A stretch of DNA of 34,183 nt, from contig JAUREJ010000020.1 of assembly GCA_030827475.1 (NCBI GenBank), positions 1 through 34,183 of the forward strand. The letters run 5' to 3'. Below the pieces are notes generated by a model. The model worked only from the letters and a program-made list of their open reading frames with translations, searched no databases and had not been told where the DNA came from. The first letter of the stretch is position 1. The number at the start of each line of letters is the position of its first letter. The position numbers and the translations under genes are program-made. Origin of the DNA: Candidatus Poseidonia sp. GTDB lineage: Archaea; Thermoplasmatota; Poseidoniia; Poseidoniales; Poseidoniaceae. Below are positions 26,229 through 32,458 of this stretch, one piece after another.

Positions 26229-26692
26229 GAGCCCATCACCCCGACGACCTTGACCAAGATGCGCTTGTTGCGCTGACCGTCGAACTCTGCGTAGTGAATC
26301 TGCTCCCACGTTCCCAGGTGCAAACGCCCGTCTCGCACCGGCATCGTGACCTGCTGACCCAACAATTGCCGCTTCAGGTGGGCATCCCCGTTGTCCTCCC
26401 CCGTGCGGTGATGGTGGTATTCTTCACCGGCGCGCCCTTCGTTACCGTAGAAGGGTGCCAGTTTCTCCAGCCAAGCCATGATGTCGTGGTGCAAGCCGTA
26501 TTCGAGGTCGTTGACATAACACGACGCCGTGATGTGCATGGGGTTAACCAAGACAAGGCCGTCGGCAATCCCACTTTCAGCGACGATGCGTTCGACATCT
26601 CGGGTGATGCAGAGGATTTCGTAGCGCTTTTCGGTGTTGACGTGCAATTCTTCCACGTACGTGGCGGCGGTTCCGGTAACGAGCGTGCCCAT
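26225..26692 (-). CDS. yjbQ: YjbQ/UPF0047 family protein
   Basis: 155 residues. The family fingerprint is complete: PMHITASCYVND (51-62), EEYHHHRTGEDNGDAHLK (90-107), LLGQQVTMPV, RLHLGTWE and AEFDGQRNKRILVKV. Conserved His residues (93-95, 105) probably bind metal. UPF0047 proteins show weak thiamine-phosphate-synthase activity in some bacteria, but the true role is unsettled. The length is normal for the family. The ATG at 26692 is divergent from the membrane zinc-finger gene, 79 bases apart. Its own TATA box is weak. It is first in a two-gene unit with the thioesterase gene, joined by a 4-base overlap. Confidence 0.93.
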   Translation of the reverse strand: MGTLVTGTAATYVEELHVNTEKRYEILCITRDVERIVAESGIADGLVLVNPMHITASCYVNDLEYGLHHDIMAWLEKLAPFYGNEGRAGEEYHHHRTGEDNGDAHLKRQLLGQQVTMPVRDGRLHLGTWEQIHYAEFDGQRNKRILVKVVGVMGS

Positions 26693-26741
26693 GGTGGTGC
26701 TTTTGCGACGCGGTCAAAGAACCCATTGGAGCAAATCAAGC

Positions 26742-26749
26742 CTTCATAA
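26742..26749 (+). promoter_or_regulatory. TATA-like box of the membrane zinc-finger gene
   Basis: CTTCATAA is centred 26 bases upstream of ATG 26772. There is no Shine-Dalgarno before that ATG, which supports a leaderless message and excludes the in-frame ATG at 26751. Confidence 0.5.
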
Positions 26750-26771
26750 GATGCCCTTCCGCTCCCATGCT

Positions 26772-27419
26772 ATGCGCTCCTTGCTGGTGGTCCTCGCCCT
26801 GGCACTGCTGGCCACGCCGCTTGCGAGCGCAGAAACCTACCGGATTTCGGGCCAAGCCACCTACAGCGATAACACGCCGGTGATGCTTCGGGACGTTTAC
26901 GTTGAATGCCCTCAAGGCGAAGTGGACTGCTATCACTTCCGTGGGTCAACCGCCATCACCGACATCAACGGCCGCTACCTGATTTCCTTTGAAGTGGACG
27001 ATCAGGACGACGATGTCGAGATCTATTTGCGCCTTGAGGGGGAAAATTTCTCCCACACCATCGATTTGAGCACCTTTCGCAACACCACCGAGGGCCGAAT
27101 GACGCAAAACCTGCAACTCTCCACCGATGCATCGGGTTCGGGCTTTTTCACCGGGCTGGGCTGCTGTTTGGTGTTGTTTGGGCTGCTCTTCATCTCGACG
27201 CTCATGCGAACAGTGGCCGGCTTGGCGACGCCCAAAGGCCGCATGGCCTTCCAAGGCTACCGGGAGCCCGACCGCCACAATTGTCCAGTCTGCCAGGCCA
27301 GCATCGCTCAACACAACCTCGTTAAACACCTCATCTTTGAGCACGATTACGACCCGATGGACGCCGGCGAAGCTGCGGGGAAAGTGATGCGGAAATCGTG
27401 GTCAAAGGAAGAGGAATGA
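26772..27419 (+). CDS. Membrane protein with outside beta domain and cytosolic C2H2-type zinc finger
   Basis: 215 residues from ATG 26772. The start rests on the TATA box 26 bases upstream and on the signal peptide that begins at once (MRSLLVVLALALLATPLASA). Residues 21-120 look like a carboxypeptidase-regulatory-like or transthyretin-like beta domain, with ITDINGRYLISFEV and a possible disulfide Cys46-Cys53. A membrane helix lies at about 125-147. The cytosolic part carries Cys171, Cys174, His186 and His191 (C-x2-C-x11-H-x4-H), a C2H2 zinc-finger pattern, then a charged end (SKEEE). Such a finger usually binds nucleic acid or protein. The combination is not one I recognise, and the function is unknown. 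Confidence 0.8.
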   Translation: MRSLLVVLALALLATPLASAETYRISGQATYSDNTPVMLRDVYVECPQGEVDCYHFRGSTAITDINGRYLISFEVDDQDDDVEIYLRLEGENFSHTIDLSTFRNTTEGRMTQNLQLSTDASGSGFFTGLGCCLVLFGLLFISTLMRTVAGLATPKGRMAFQGYREPDRHNCPVCQASIAQHNLVKHLIFEHDYDPMDAGEAAGKVMRKSWSKEEE

Positions 27420-27426
27420 CGGCCTT

Positions 27427-27443
27427 GGCCCTTTCTTAGGGCC
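27427..27443 (+). terminator. Hairpin after the membrane zinc-finger gene
   Basis: GGCCCT-TTCTT-AGGGCC forms a perfect six-base stem with a five-base loop, 7 bases after the stop at 27419. No T-run follows. It may mark the 3' end of the transcript or be processed; function is inferred from position only. Confidence 0.3.
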
Positions 27444-27453
27444 ATCGCCCCTC

Positions 27454-27472
27454 CACAAGGGGTCCCCTTGTG
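27454..27472. repeat. 19-bp perfect palindrome
   Basis: CACAAGGGG-T-CCCCTTGTG is a perfect nine-base inverted repeat around one base, in the 178-base gap before ubiX. The left arm can instead pair with CCCCT at 27448-27452 to give CCCCT-CCACA-AGGGG, so two RNA structures compete. As DNA it could be a dimer-binding operator. The rest of this gap shows no gene; a TATA-like box for ubiX lies at its end. Confidence 0.4.
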
Positions 27473-27569
27473 TCCCTATGCATGTACAGCCGTACGGATG
27501 TGAAGGACAGAGTGAAAGCCCTTTGATCGGATACCGAGATTTCACCTCCAATCGGTTGGGAACAAGAGG

Positions 27570-27575
27570 CTAAAT
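27570..27575 (+). promoter_or_regulatory. ubiX: TATA-like box of ubiX
   Basis: GGCTAAATGGG is centred 26 bases before the ubiX ATG, and no Shine-Dalgarno is present. The spacing fits the leaderless pattern of this window. Confidence 0.35.
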
Positions 27576-27597
27576 GGGAGAGCCACGGTTTTAGGCC

Positions 27598-28167
27598 ATG
27601 GGCGAGGTCGTCATCGGCATCTCTGGCGCATCCGGCGCCGTCTACGGCAAACGTCTCGCAGAGGTCCTCTCCGAAATGGGCAAGACCGTTCGCTTGGTCG
27701 TCACCGATTCGGGAAAATTGACATTGAAGCACGAGTGCGACACCACGCCCGAAGCCTTGGCGGCAGCGACCAACGCCATCCTCGAGGACGCTAAGAACGT
27801 CGGCGCCAAATCCGCCTCGGGTTCAGCGAAAATCGATGCCGTCGTCATCTGCCCCTGCTCGGGAACCACGATTGGAAAGTTGGCCGCCGGCATCTCGGAC
27901 AACCTCGTGACCCGCTCGGCCATCGTGGCCATGAAGGAGCGTCGCAAACTCATCATCGTGCCCCGAGAGGCACCCTACGCCACGGTTCACCTCGAGAACA
28001 TGGCCAAACTTTCCCAGTGGGGAACCATCGTCATTCCCGCCTCGCCCGGTTTTTACAACCACCCGAAGAGCATTGACGATCTCGTGGATTTCATCGTCGC
28101 CCGCATACTGGATCAACTGGGCCTTGAGCACAGCGTGGGTCGACGCTGGACCGGCGACGAAATCTGA
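27598..28167 (+). CDS. ubiX: Flavin prenyltransferase UbiX family
   Basis: 189 residues. UbiX joins dimethylallyl phosphate to FMN to make prenylated FMN, the cofactor of UbiD-type decarboxylases. The family signature is clear: GISGASGAVYG (7-17) at the FMN phosphate site, CPCSGTTIGKLAAGISDNL with the CS pair, TRSA, and VPREAPY as the prenyl-phosphate-binding segment. Length is typical. The usual partner UbiD is not in this window. In archaea the pair may serve quinone synthesis or the alternative mevalonate route (anhydromevalonate phosphate decarboxylase); which applies cannot be told here. The SAP-M28 gene begins about 59 bases downstream. Confidence 0.93.
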   Translation: MGEVVIGISGASGAVYGKRLAEVLSEMGKTVRLVVTDSGKLTLKHECDTTPEALAAATNAILEDAKNVGAKSASGSAKIDAVVICPCSGTTIGKLAAGISDNLVTRSAIVAMKERRKLIIVPREAPYATVHLENMAKLSQWGTIVIPASPGFYNHPKSIDDLVDFIVARILDQLGLEHSVGRRWTGDEI

Positions 28168-28212
28168 GGAAACCACAAACCGCCGAGTTCTTGAACGATG
28201 AAGGCGAGGCAA

Positions 28213-28230
28213 CCACGGGTGAGCCCGTGG
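28213..28230 (+). promoter_or_regulatory. Hairpin covering the ribosome-binding site and GTG start of the SAP-M28 gene
   Basis: CCACGGG-TGAG-CCCGTGG is a perfect seven-base stem with a four-base loop. The GGTGA (28218-28222) sits at the stem-loop junction and the GTG (28227-28229) is inside the 3' arm, so in RNA both would be partly masked. It may gate translation of the peptidase. Confidence 0.4.
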
Positions 28231-29972
28231 AGATGGAAGCGAAAACCGTTGCTGAACTCAAGGATTTGCTGCGCGAACAAGGTCTCGGCGTAAGCGGAAC
28301 CAAGGCGCAACTCATGGAACGCCTCGAGGCCAATAGCGGTGAAGGCAGCGTGCTCACGCTCGAGGAAGAAGCCAAAGTTGAACAGGGCGGAGGATTGGAA
28401 GAAACGGGTCCTTGGTGGAGAAGTACGGATGTGCTTACTCCGCAAGCTTTGACCGCGATTGGCGTCGTGTTGTTGATGGTCACGGCGGCCTTTGTGTTCC
28501 GGCCAGCATGGCTCGGTTTCGCCCCTAATTACGAGTACGAACTCATTGATTTTGACCAAGACCAGGCCCGCACCTTCGCCGAGGAACTCGTTTCGTACGG
28601 CCACCCAGATTGGGAAGGCCGTATGAGCGGTACGACCGAGGAGGCCAACGTTTCGGCCTACATTGAGCAACAATTTGCCGCCATGGGGATGTCGACCACC
28701 TTGCACTCCTATCAGGTGCCGATGCACCACGTCAACAGCGAACCCAGCCTTCGTATCTGCGTCCAAGGTTTAAACGGACTGAGCGTTTGTGAGGGCCTCG
28801 GTTCCCTCGGGAGTCAGATCACGCAGTTCCAACACCGTTCCGACTACGTCATTCAAGGTTTCTCGGGCAGGTCGGACTACACCTTTGAAGACGAAGTCCC
28901 GGTCACGGACTTGGGCAACGGCAGCGACGAGGCGTTGTGGAGCGCTGCAGGCGGAACCATTGGCTATGTTCGAAGCGGCGGGACCGTCACCGGGAACACC
29001 GACCTCCTTTCCCTTGCGGCGGAGAACGACCTTGCAGGTTTGATTCGCGTGAACAAAAACTACAACTGCGGGAAGATCGAAGGCAACGACTGCGTCCCCA
29101 TTTTCAAGGGCACCGGGATTGACGAGGTCAAGGAAGCCAACGGCGGTTCAATACCGACCGAATTGCCCTTCATCGCCATGTCCAAAGACGCCGGTGAAAT
29201 TTTCGAAAGCCTGATCTTCAACGCCACGGGACCCACTGGGGTGCTCGAGATGATCATCGACGTCACCAACGACCAAGAGCGAACCATCTATGTCCCGTGC
29301 GGTGAAATTCGCGGAAAAACCTCCGACCTCGTCATCGTCGGCGGCCACCACGACACCGTTTACCACGGCCAAGGCGCCATTGACGACACATCCGGAACCG
29401 CCAGTGTCCTGGAATTGGCCCGCCAGATGAGCGAGGTCGTGAACGAGACCGGCACTCCTGAACGCACCTTGCGCTTCTGTACGTGGGGCGGGGAAGAAGA
29501 AGGCCTGTATGGGAGTCGAGCTTACGTCGATGCCTTCCAAAACAGCCTCAAAGACAACCTCCGCCTTTACATCAACCTTGACATGAACCACGTGGATGCT
29601 GATTTCTCCAACCGAGGCAACAGCCTCACCCTCTTTGGAAACACCCAGGAGGACATGGACCACATCGCCCGCATCACGGAACTTTACCAAAACAAGCGCG
29701 ACGAGGTGGCCGACCGGTACGACATTCGCTTGTCGGTCCTCACCGGAAGCAAAGGCGCTCCCGACGGCATGCCGTACAACTCAGACCACGGCCCCTTCGT
29801 CTACGATTTGGGCGGTTCCGAGCGAGGGCGAGCCGTGGTTTGCTACGGCAGCGGAAGTTGGGAGTACCACACCTACCTCGACACCATGGACCGCTTCAAC
29901 GAAGAGTCGCTTGGGGTTTCCGTGACCATCTACGGCACCTACATGCGATTCCTCGCCTACTCGAACCACTGA
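28227..29972 (+). CDS. Membrane M28-family peptidase with N-terminal SAP domain
   Basis: 581 residues from GTG 28227. The start is chosen because GGTGA lies exactly four bases upstream, as at three other genes here; TTG 28191 and ATG 28233 are alternatives. Residues 3-37 (TVAELKDLLREQGLGVSGTK) match a SAP domain, a short helix-turn-helix that usually binds DNA. An acidic linker and a membrane helix (about 73-93) follow. The rest should be outside the cell. The M28 zinc-peptidase site is complete: His374 (with Asp376), Asp386, Glu423/Glu424, Asp452 and His521. It probably trims peptides or proteins at the cell surface, as an aminopeptidase-like enzyme. A cytosolic SAP domain on such an enzyme is unusual. 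Confidence 0.88.
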   Translation: MEMEAKTVAELKDLLREQGLGVSGTKAQLMERLEANSGEGSVLTLEEEAKVEQGGGLEETGPWWRSTDVLTPQALTAIGVVLLMVTAAFVFRPAWLGFAPNYEYELIDFDQDQARTFAEELVSYGHPDWEGRMSGTTEEANVSAYIEQQFAAMGMSTTLHSYQVPMHHVNSEPSLRICVQGLNGLSVCEGLGSLGSQITQFQHRSDYVIQGFSGRSDYTFEDEVPVTDLGNGSDEALWSAAGGTIGYVRSGGTVTGNTDLLSLAAENDLAGLIRVNKNYNCGKIEGNDCVPIFKGTGIDEVKEANGGSIPTELPFIAMSKDAGEIFESLIFNATGPTGVLEMIIDVTNDQERTIYVPCGEIRGKTSDLVIVGGHHDTVYHGQGAIDDTSGTASVLELARQMSEVVNETGTPERTLRFCTWGGEEEGLYGSRAYVDAFQNSLKDNLRLYINLDMNHVDADFSNRGNSLTLFGNTQEDMDHIARITELYQNKRDEVADRYDIRLSVLTGSKGAPDGMPYNSDHGPFVYDLGGSERGRAVVCYGSGSWEYHTYLDTMDRFNEESLGVSVTIYGTYMRFLAYSNH

Positions 29973-30008
29973 GCGAGGGTTGAAAACACGAGAACCGGTG
30001 GACAAACC

Positions 30009-30302
30009 ATGGTCGCACCAAGCGCATGGGCATCCCACATTCTGGTCGATTCAAAGAGCGAAGCGATTCAGATCAAGGACAAGGTCGGGAAACTGAAAGA
30101 TTTTCAGAAACTCGCCCGCAAAAAGAGCACCTGCCCCTCCAGTCAAAAAGGAGGAGACCTCGGTTGGTTTCGCAAGGGCCAAATGGTTCATGCCTTCCAA
30201 GAGGCCGTTTGGACCACGCCTCTGAACACCGTTTCCCCTCCCGTCAAGACCCAATTCGGATACCACCTGATTTGGGTCCATGAGCGCGATGAAGACGCCT
30301 GA
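30009..30302 (+). CDS. Parvulin-type peptidyl-prolyl cis-trans isomerase
   Basis: 97 residues, a stand-alone PpiC-type domain without signal peptide, so cytosolic. It catalyses cis-trans isomerisation before proline and can help folding. The signature stretches are WASHILV (8-13), SSQKGGDLGWFRKGQMVHAF (44-63) and TQFGYHLIWV (81-90). The second His of the family is present at 86 and His10 is the first. Single-domain parvulins of this size are known in archaea. ATG 30009 has GGTGGA with a 6-base spacer. It lies 36 bases after the peptidase gene, and folB follows 9 bases after its stop via a TGAGGTGA junction, so the three are probably one operon. Confidence 0.92.
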   Translation: MVAPSAWASHILVDSKSEAIQIKDKVGKLKDFQKLARKKSTCPSSQKGGDLGWFRKGQMVHAFQEAVWTTPLNTVSPPVKTQFGYHLIWVHERDEDA

Positions 30303-30311
30303 GGTGAGACC

Positions 30312-30674
30312 GTGGAATGGCGCATTGGCCTCGAAGCGTACGAAGTGATGGCCGTTCACGGTTTCTATGACGAAGAACACGAGGCCCCTCAGCCCTTCGT
30401 GTTCACCCTCTGGGCGACGCTCAAGAGCAACGAGCGCATTGAACGCCTTGAGGACACCCTCAACTACGCTGACCTGCAGACTGCGGTTGATGCCGTGATG
30501 CTGAACGCCCCAGAGCCCATCCGACTGATGGAGGAGATGGCCCAACGCATCGTCGACAACCTTGCCGTTCACACCGGTGTTGCCTCGCTTGAGATTCGAA
30601 TCGAGAAACCCCAAGCGCCACTCCCGCACCCGGGCGGACGGCCAGCAATCGAGGTTCGATGGCACCGTTCATGA
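30312..30674 (+). CDS. folB: Dihydroneopterin aldolase (FolB-like)
   Basis: 120 residues from a GTG preceded by GGTGA with a four-base spacer. FolB converts dihydroneopterin to hydroxymethyl-dihydropterin and glycolaldehyde in folate synthesis. The family pattern is present: VHGFYDEEHEAPQPFVFTL (15-33), DTLNYADLQ, a helix with MEEMAQRIVDNL, and RIEKPQAPLP, whose Lys is the catalytic position. The fold is the tunnelling T-fold, forming octamers. A bacterial-type FolB in archaea implies tetrahydrofolate rather than methanopterin chemistry, in line with the pteridine-reductase-like SDR elsewhere in this window. Epimerase-type relatives cannot be excluded. Confidence 0.87.
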   Translation: MEWRIGLEAYEVMAVHGFYDEEHEAPQPFVFTLWATLKSNERIERLEDTLNYADLQTAVDAVMLNAPEPIRLMEEMAQRIVDNLAVHTGVASLEIRIEKPQAPLPHPGGRPAIEVRWHRS

Positions 30675-30679
30675 GCGAG

Positions 30680-30687
30680 GCTTAAAC
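30680..30687 (+). promoter_or_regulatory. TATA-like box of the 161-aa gene
   Basis: GCTTAAAC is centred 26 bases upstream of ATG 30710, starting 6 bases after the folB stop. There is no Shine-Dalgarno, so the message is probably leaderless and independent of folB. Confidence 0.5.
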
Positions 30688-30709
30688 CTCGGCGGCTTGA
30701 GCAACCCCC

Positions 30710-31195
30710 ATGGTCGTCACGGGTCGGATTTACGTTCCAAGCGCCGTAGAAGAAAGCGGTGCTGTGGTGGCGATGGGGTGTTTTAGCACCCAGGCCACAG
30801 CCCTCAGCGTCTTGCGTTCATTCCTCAAGAAATCCCATCAAGTTCCCCTTGAAAGGGCGAGCATTGCCGCTTGGGAAGTCGACGTGGTGGGCGACGATGG
30901 CGTCACCATTCTCTCGGAATACGAGTGCCGGCACTGCCCCGTATGCCAGCGACCCACCTTTTGGCTTGACATTGAGCGGTTCAAAGCCGCTTGTTACGGT
31001 TCAGCTTGCGGGGCCTGGATTGAGGAAAGCGCCGTGGAAGCTGACGTCATCGATTGCGGATGGCCACCAACACAATTTGCTGAACAAGTTGAGAGCATTG
31101 AGGACGCCATGCGCACCTTGAGAAGAATTGCAGCCCGTGCTGAAGCTGCAGGCATGGCCGCCACCGACGAGCGCTTCTCCATGGATTCGTTTTGA
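30710..31195 (+). CDS. Uncharacterised protein with zinc-ribbon-like cysteine cluster
   Basis: 161 residues, not recognised. The start is set by a TATA-like box 26 bases upstream. The first 70 residues look like a small alpha/beta domain. In the middle, Cys73, Cys76 and Cys79, then Cys95 and Cys100, with Cys116 further on, form a zinc-ribbon-like cluster (C-x2-C-x2-C ... C-x4-C). The last 40 residues are a helix rich in Glu, Arg and Ala (about 124-150). No signal or membrane segment is present, so it should be cytosolic. It may bind nucleic acid or protein, but this is only a guess from the cluster. The stop overlaps the promoter of the next gene by a few bases. Confidence 0.7.
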   Translation: MVVTGRIYVPSAVEESGAVVAMGCFSTQATALSVLRSFLKKSHQVPLERASIAAWEVDVVGDDGVTILSEYECRHCPVCQRPTFWLDIERFKAACYGSACGAWIEESAVEADVIDCGWPPTQFAEQVESIEDAMRTLRRIAARAEAAGMAATDERFSMDSF

Positions 31196-31198
31196 TGC

Positions 31199-31205
31199 TT
31201 TATAT
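31199..31205 (+). promoter_or_regulatory. TATA box of the 104-aa gene
   Basis: TTTATAT is centred 26 bases upstream of ATG 31228, one of the best TATA matches on the plus strand. It begins 4 bases after the previous stop, and no Shine-Dalgarno is present. The in-frame ATGs at 31195 and 31204 fall in or before the box and are excluded. Confidence 0.6.
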
Positions 31206-31227
31206 GCACTCAAATGCATATGACCCC

Positions 31228-31542
31228 ATGTCCAACGACATCAAAACCGAACCTGGAACTGAAGAAAACCTGCAACTTGTGAGGGACCCCCACCCCTTTG
31301 ACGAGGCACCTCAAACCCCGTCGACCTTCCATCCTGTCCTTGTTGACGGCATTCGTGGGCTTGCAGCCGTCGGCTCGCTGGGAGGATACAGCACCCGAAT
31401 TGCCGTGGAACTCGAGGAGGAACACCCCGACCTTGGCCGTGAATTTGCAACGAAATACTTCATGATCAACGAACCCGGTGTTGTTGAATGGGGCCATGAT
31501 GGAAAGTCCTTCAGCATTCAGAAAATCATTTTTGAATCATGA
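31228..31542 (+). CDS. Uncharacterised 104-aa acidic protein
   Basis: 104 residues from ATG 31228, the first start after the TATA box. Not recognised. The first 38 residues are acidic and Pro-rich and probably disordered (DIKTEPGTEE, HPFDEAPQTPST). The rest (about 39-104) could form a small fold with two beta strands, a helix (RIAVELEEEHPDLGREFAT) and a C-terminal strand (SFSIQKIIF). No Cys, signal or membrane segment is present. Codon use matches its neighbours and the clear promoter supports a real, independently expressed gene. The 85 bases after it contain GGAGGTGA at 31560-31567 with no start behind it, and then the nei promoter. Confidence 0.65.
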   Translation: MSNDIKTEPGTEENLQLVRDPHPFDEAPQTPSTFHPVLVDGIRGLAAVGSLGGYSTRIAVELEEEHPDLGREFATKYFMINEPGVVEWGHDGKSFSIQKIIFES

Positions 31543-31596
31543 GTTCAAACCGTCTGCTCGGAGGTGAAGAGCGCTTACGGCGTTGACAAAACACCC

Positions 31597-31604
31597 TTTG
31601 ATAA
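31597..31604 (+). promoter_or_regulatory. nei: TATA-like box of the nei gene
   Basis: TTTGATAA is centred about 27 bases upstream of ATG 31628. No Shine-Dalgarno lies before that ATG, so the message is probably leaderless. The catalytic Pro at residue 2 fixes this start independently. Confidence 0.45.
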
Positions 31605-31627
31605 CGCCCACGAACATTCCATCTTCC

Positions 31628-32458
31628 ATGCCTGAGGGGCCGGAAATTCGCCGAGCCGCCGATCGCATCGGCAAAGCCCTCGTTGGGAAAACCATCGAGG
31701 AGGGGCAATGGCCTTACTCCGCCCTTTCAAACGCGGAAGACCTCATTCTCGGGCATGAAGTGTTGAGCGTCACCAGTCGAGCCAAAGCCATGCTGATTCG
31801 GTTCAGCAGCGGATACAGCATGTACAGCCACAACCAACTTTACGGGCGGTGGACCGTCCACCTCAAAACGACCGACCCTCGCTCACGTCGCTCTTTACGG
31901 GCTGAATTCATGACCGATCGGCATGCCGTCCGTTTGTGGTCCGCCACCGACATCAGTCTGCTGCCCACCCCTGAAGAAAACGGTCATCCGTTTCTCGCAA
32001 GGCTGGGTCCTGATGTGCTCGACGCGGAGGTGGATGCCGCCTTTTTGGGCGAGCACCTTCGGAGCAAATTAATCTATAGAAAGAAAGGTGCAACGTTGAT
32101 GCTTGACCAGAAATGCTTTGCAGGCCTTGGAAACTACTTGCGTTCAGAAATCCTTCACGCAGCAGGCGTGCATCCTGACGACCGGCCTTGCGATTTGGAC
32201 GAGGAAACGGTTGAGCGGTGGGCCTCGGCGATCAAATACATCACCGTCCGTGCTTACGAAACCGGAGGGATCACCGTCAACCAAGAAACCGCAGAGGCCA
32301 GTAAAGCGCGGGGTGAGCCCCGCAGAACTTGGCGGCACGCCGTGTTCTGCCGAAACGACCGGCCTTGTTTGACCTGTGGCGACCTCGTGTTGCGGAAACG
32401 GTACGCAGGCCGCAGATTGGATTTCTGCCCCACCTGTCAGCCCTCTCGACGGGATTGA
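31628..32458 (+). CDS. nei: Endonuclease VIII-type DNA glycosylase (Fpg/Nei family)
   Basis: 276 residues from ATG 31628. It removes oxidised bases, mainly pyrimidines, and cuts the abasic site. The start is certain because the mature N-terminus must be Pro2-Glu3 (MPEGPE), the Schiff-base Pro and its partner Glu. Lys53 is the beta-elimination lysine, SHNQLYGRW (67-75) is the Nei-type segment rather than Fpg, and GLGNYLRSE carries the helix-two-turn-helix Asn. The C-terminal zinc finger has the CLTC and CPTC pairs with the RRLDF turn before the second. Its stop at 32456-32458 directly abuts the stop of the convergent photolyase gene, both in TGATCA. Confidence 0.94.
   Translation: MPEGPEIRRAADRIGKALVGKTIEEGQWPYSALSNAEDLILGHEVLSVTSRAKAMLIRFSSGYSMYSHNQLYGRWTVHLKTTDPRSRRSLRAEFMTDRHAVRLWSATDISLLPTPEENGHPFLARLGPDVLDAEVDAAFLGEHLRSKLIYRKKGATLMLDQKCFAGLGNYLRSEILHAAGVHPDDRPCDLDEETVERWASAIKYITVRAYETGGITVNQETAEASKARGEPRRTWRHAVFCRNDRPCLTCGDLVLRKRYAGRRLDFCPTCQPSRRD

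Noticed and set aside
31560-31567. GGAGGTGA (also on the minus strand near 27542-27549) as a ribosome-binding site
   Set aside because: No ATG, GTG or TTG lies within about 15 bases downstream in either case, so no gene start can be assigned; probably chance or a relic.
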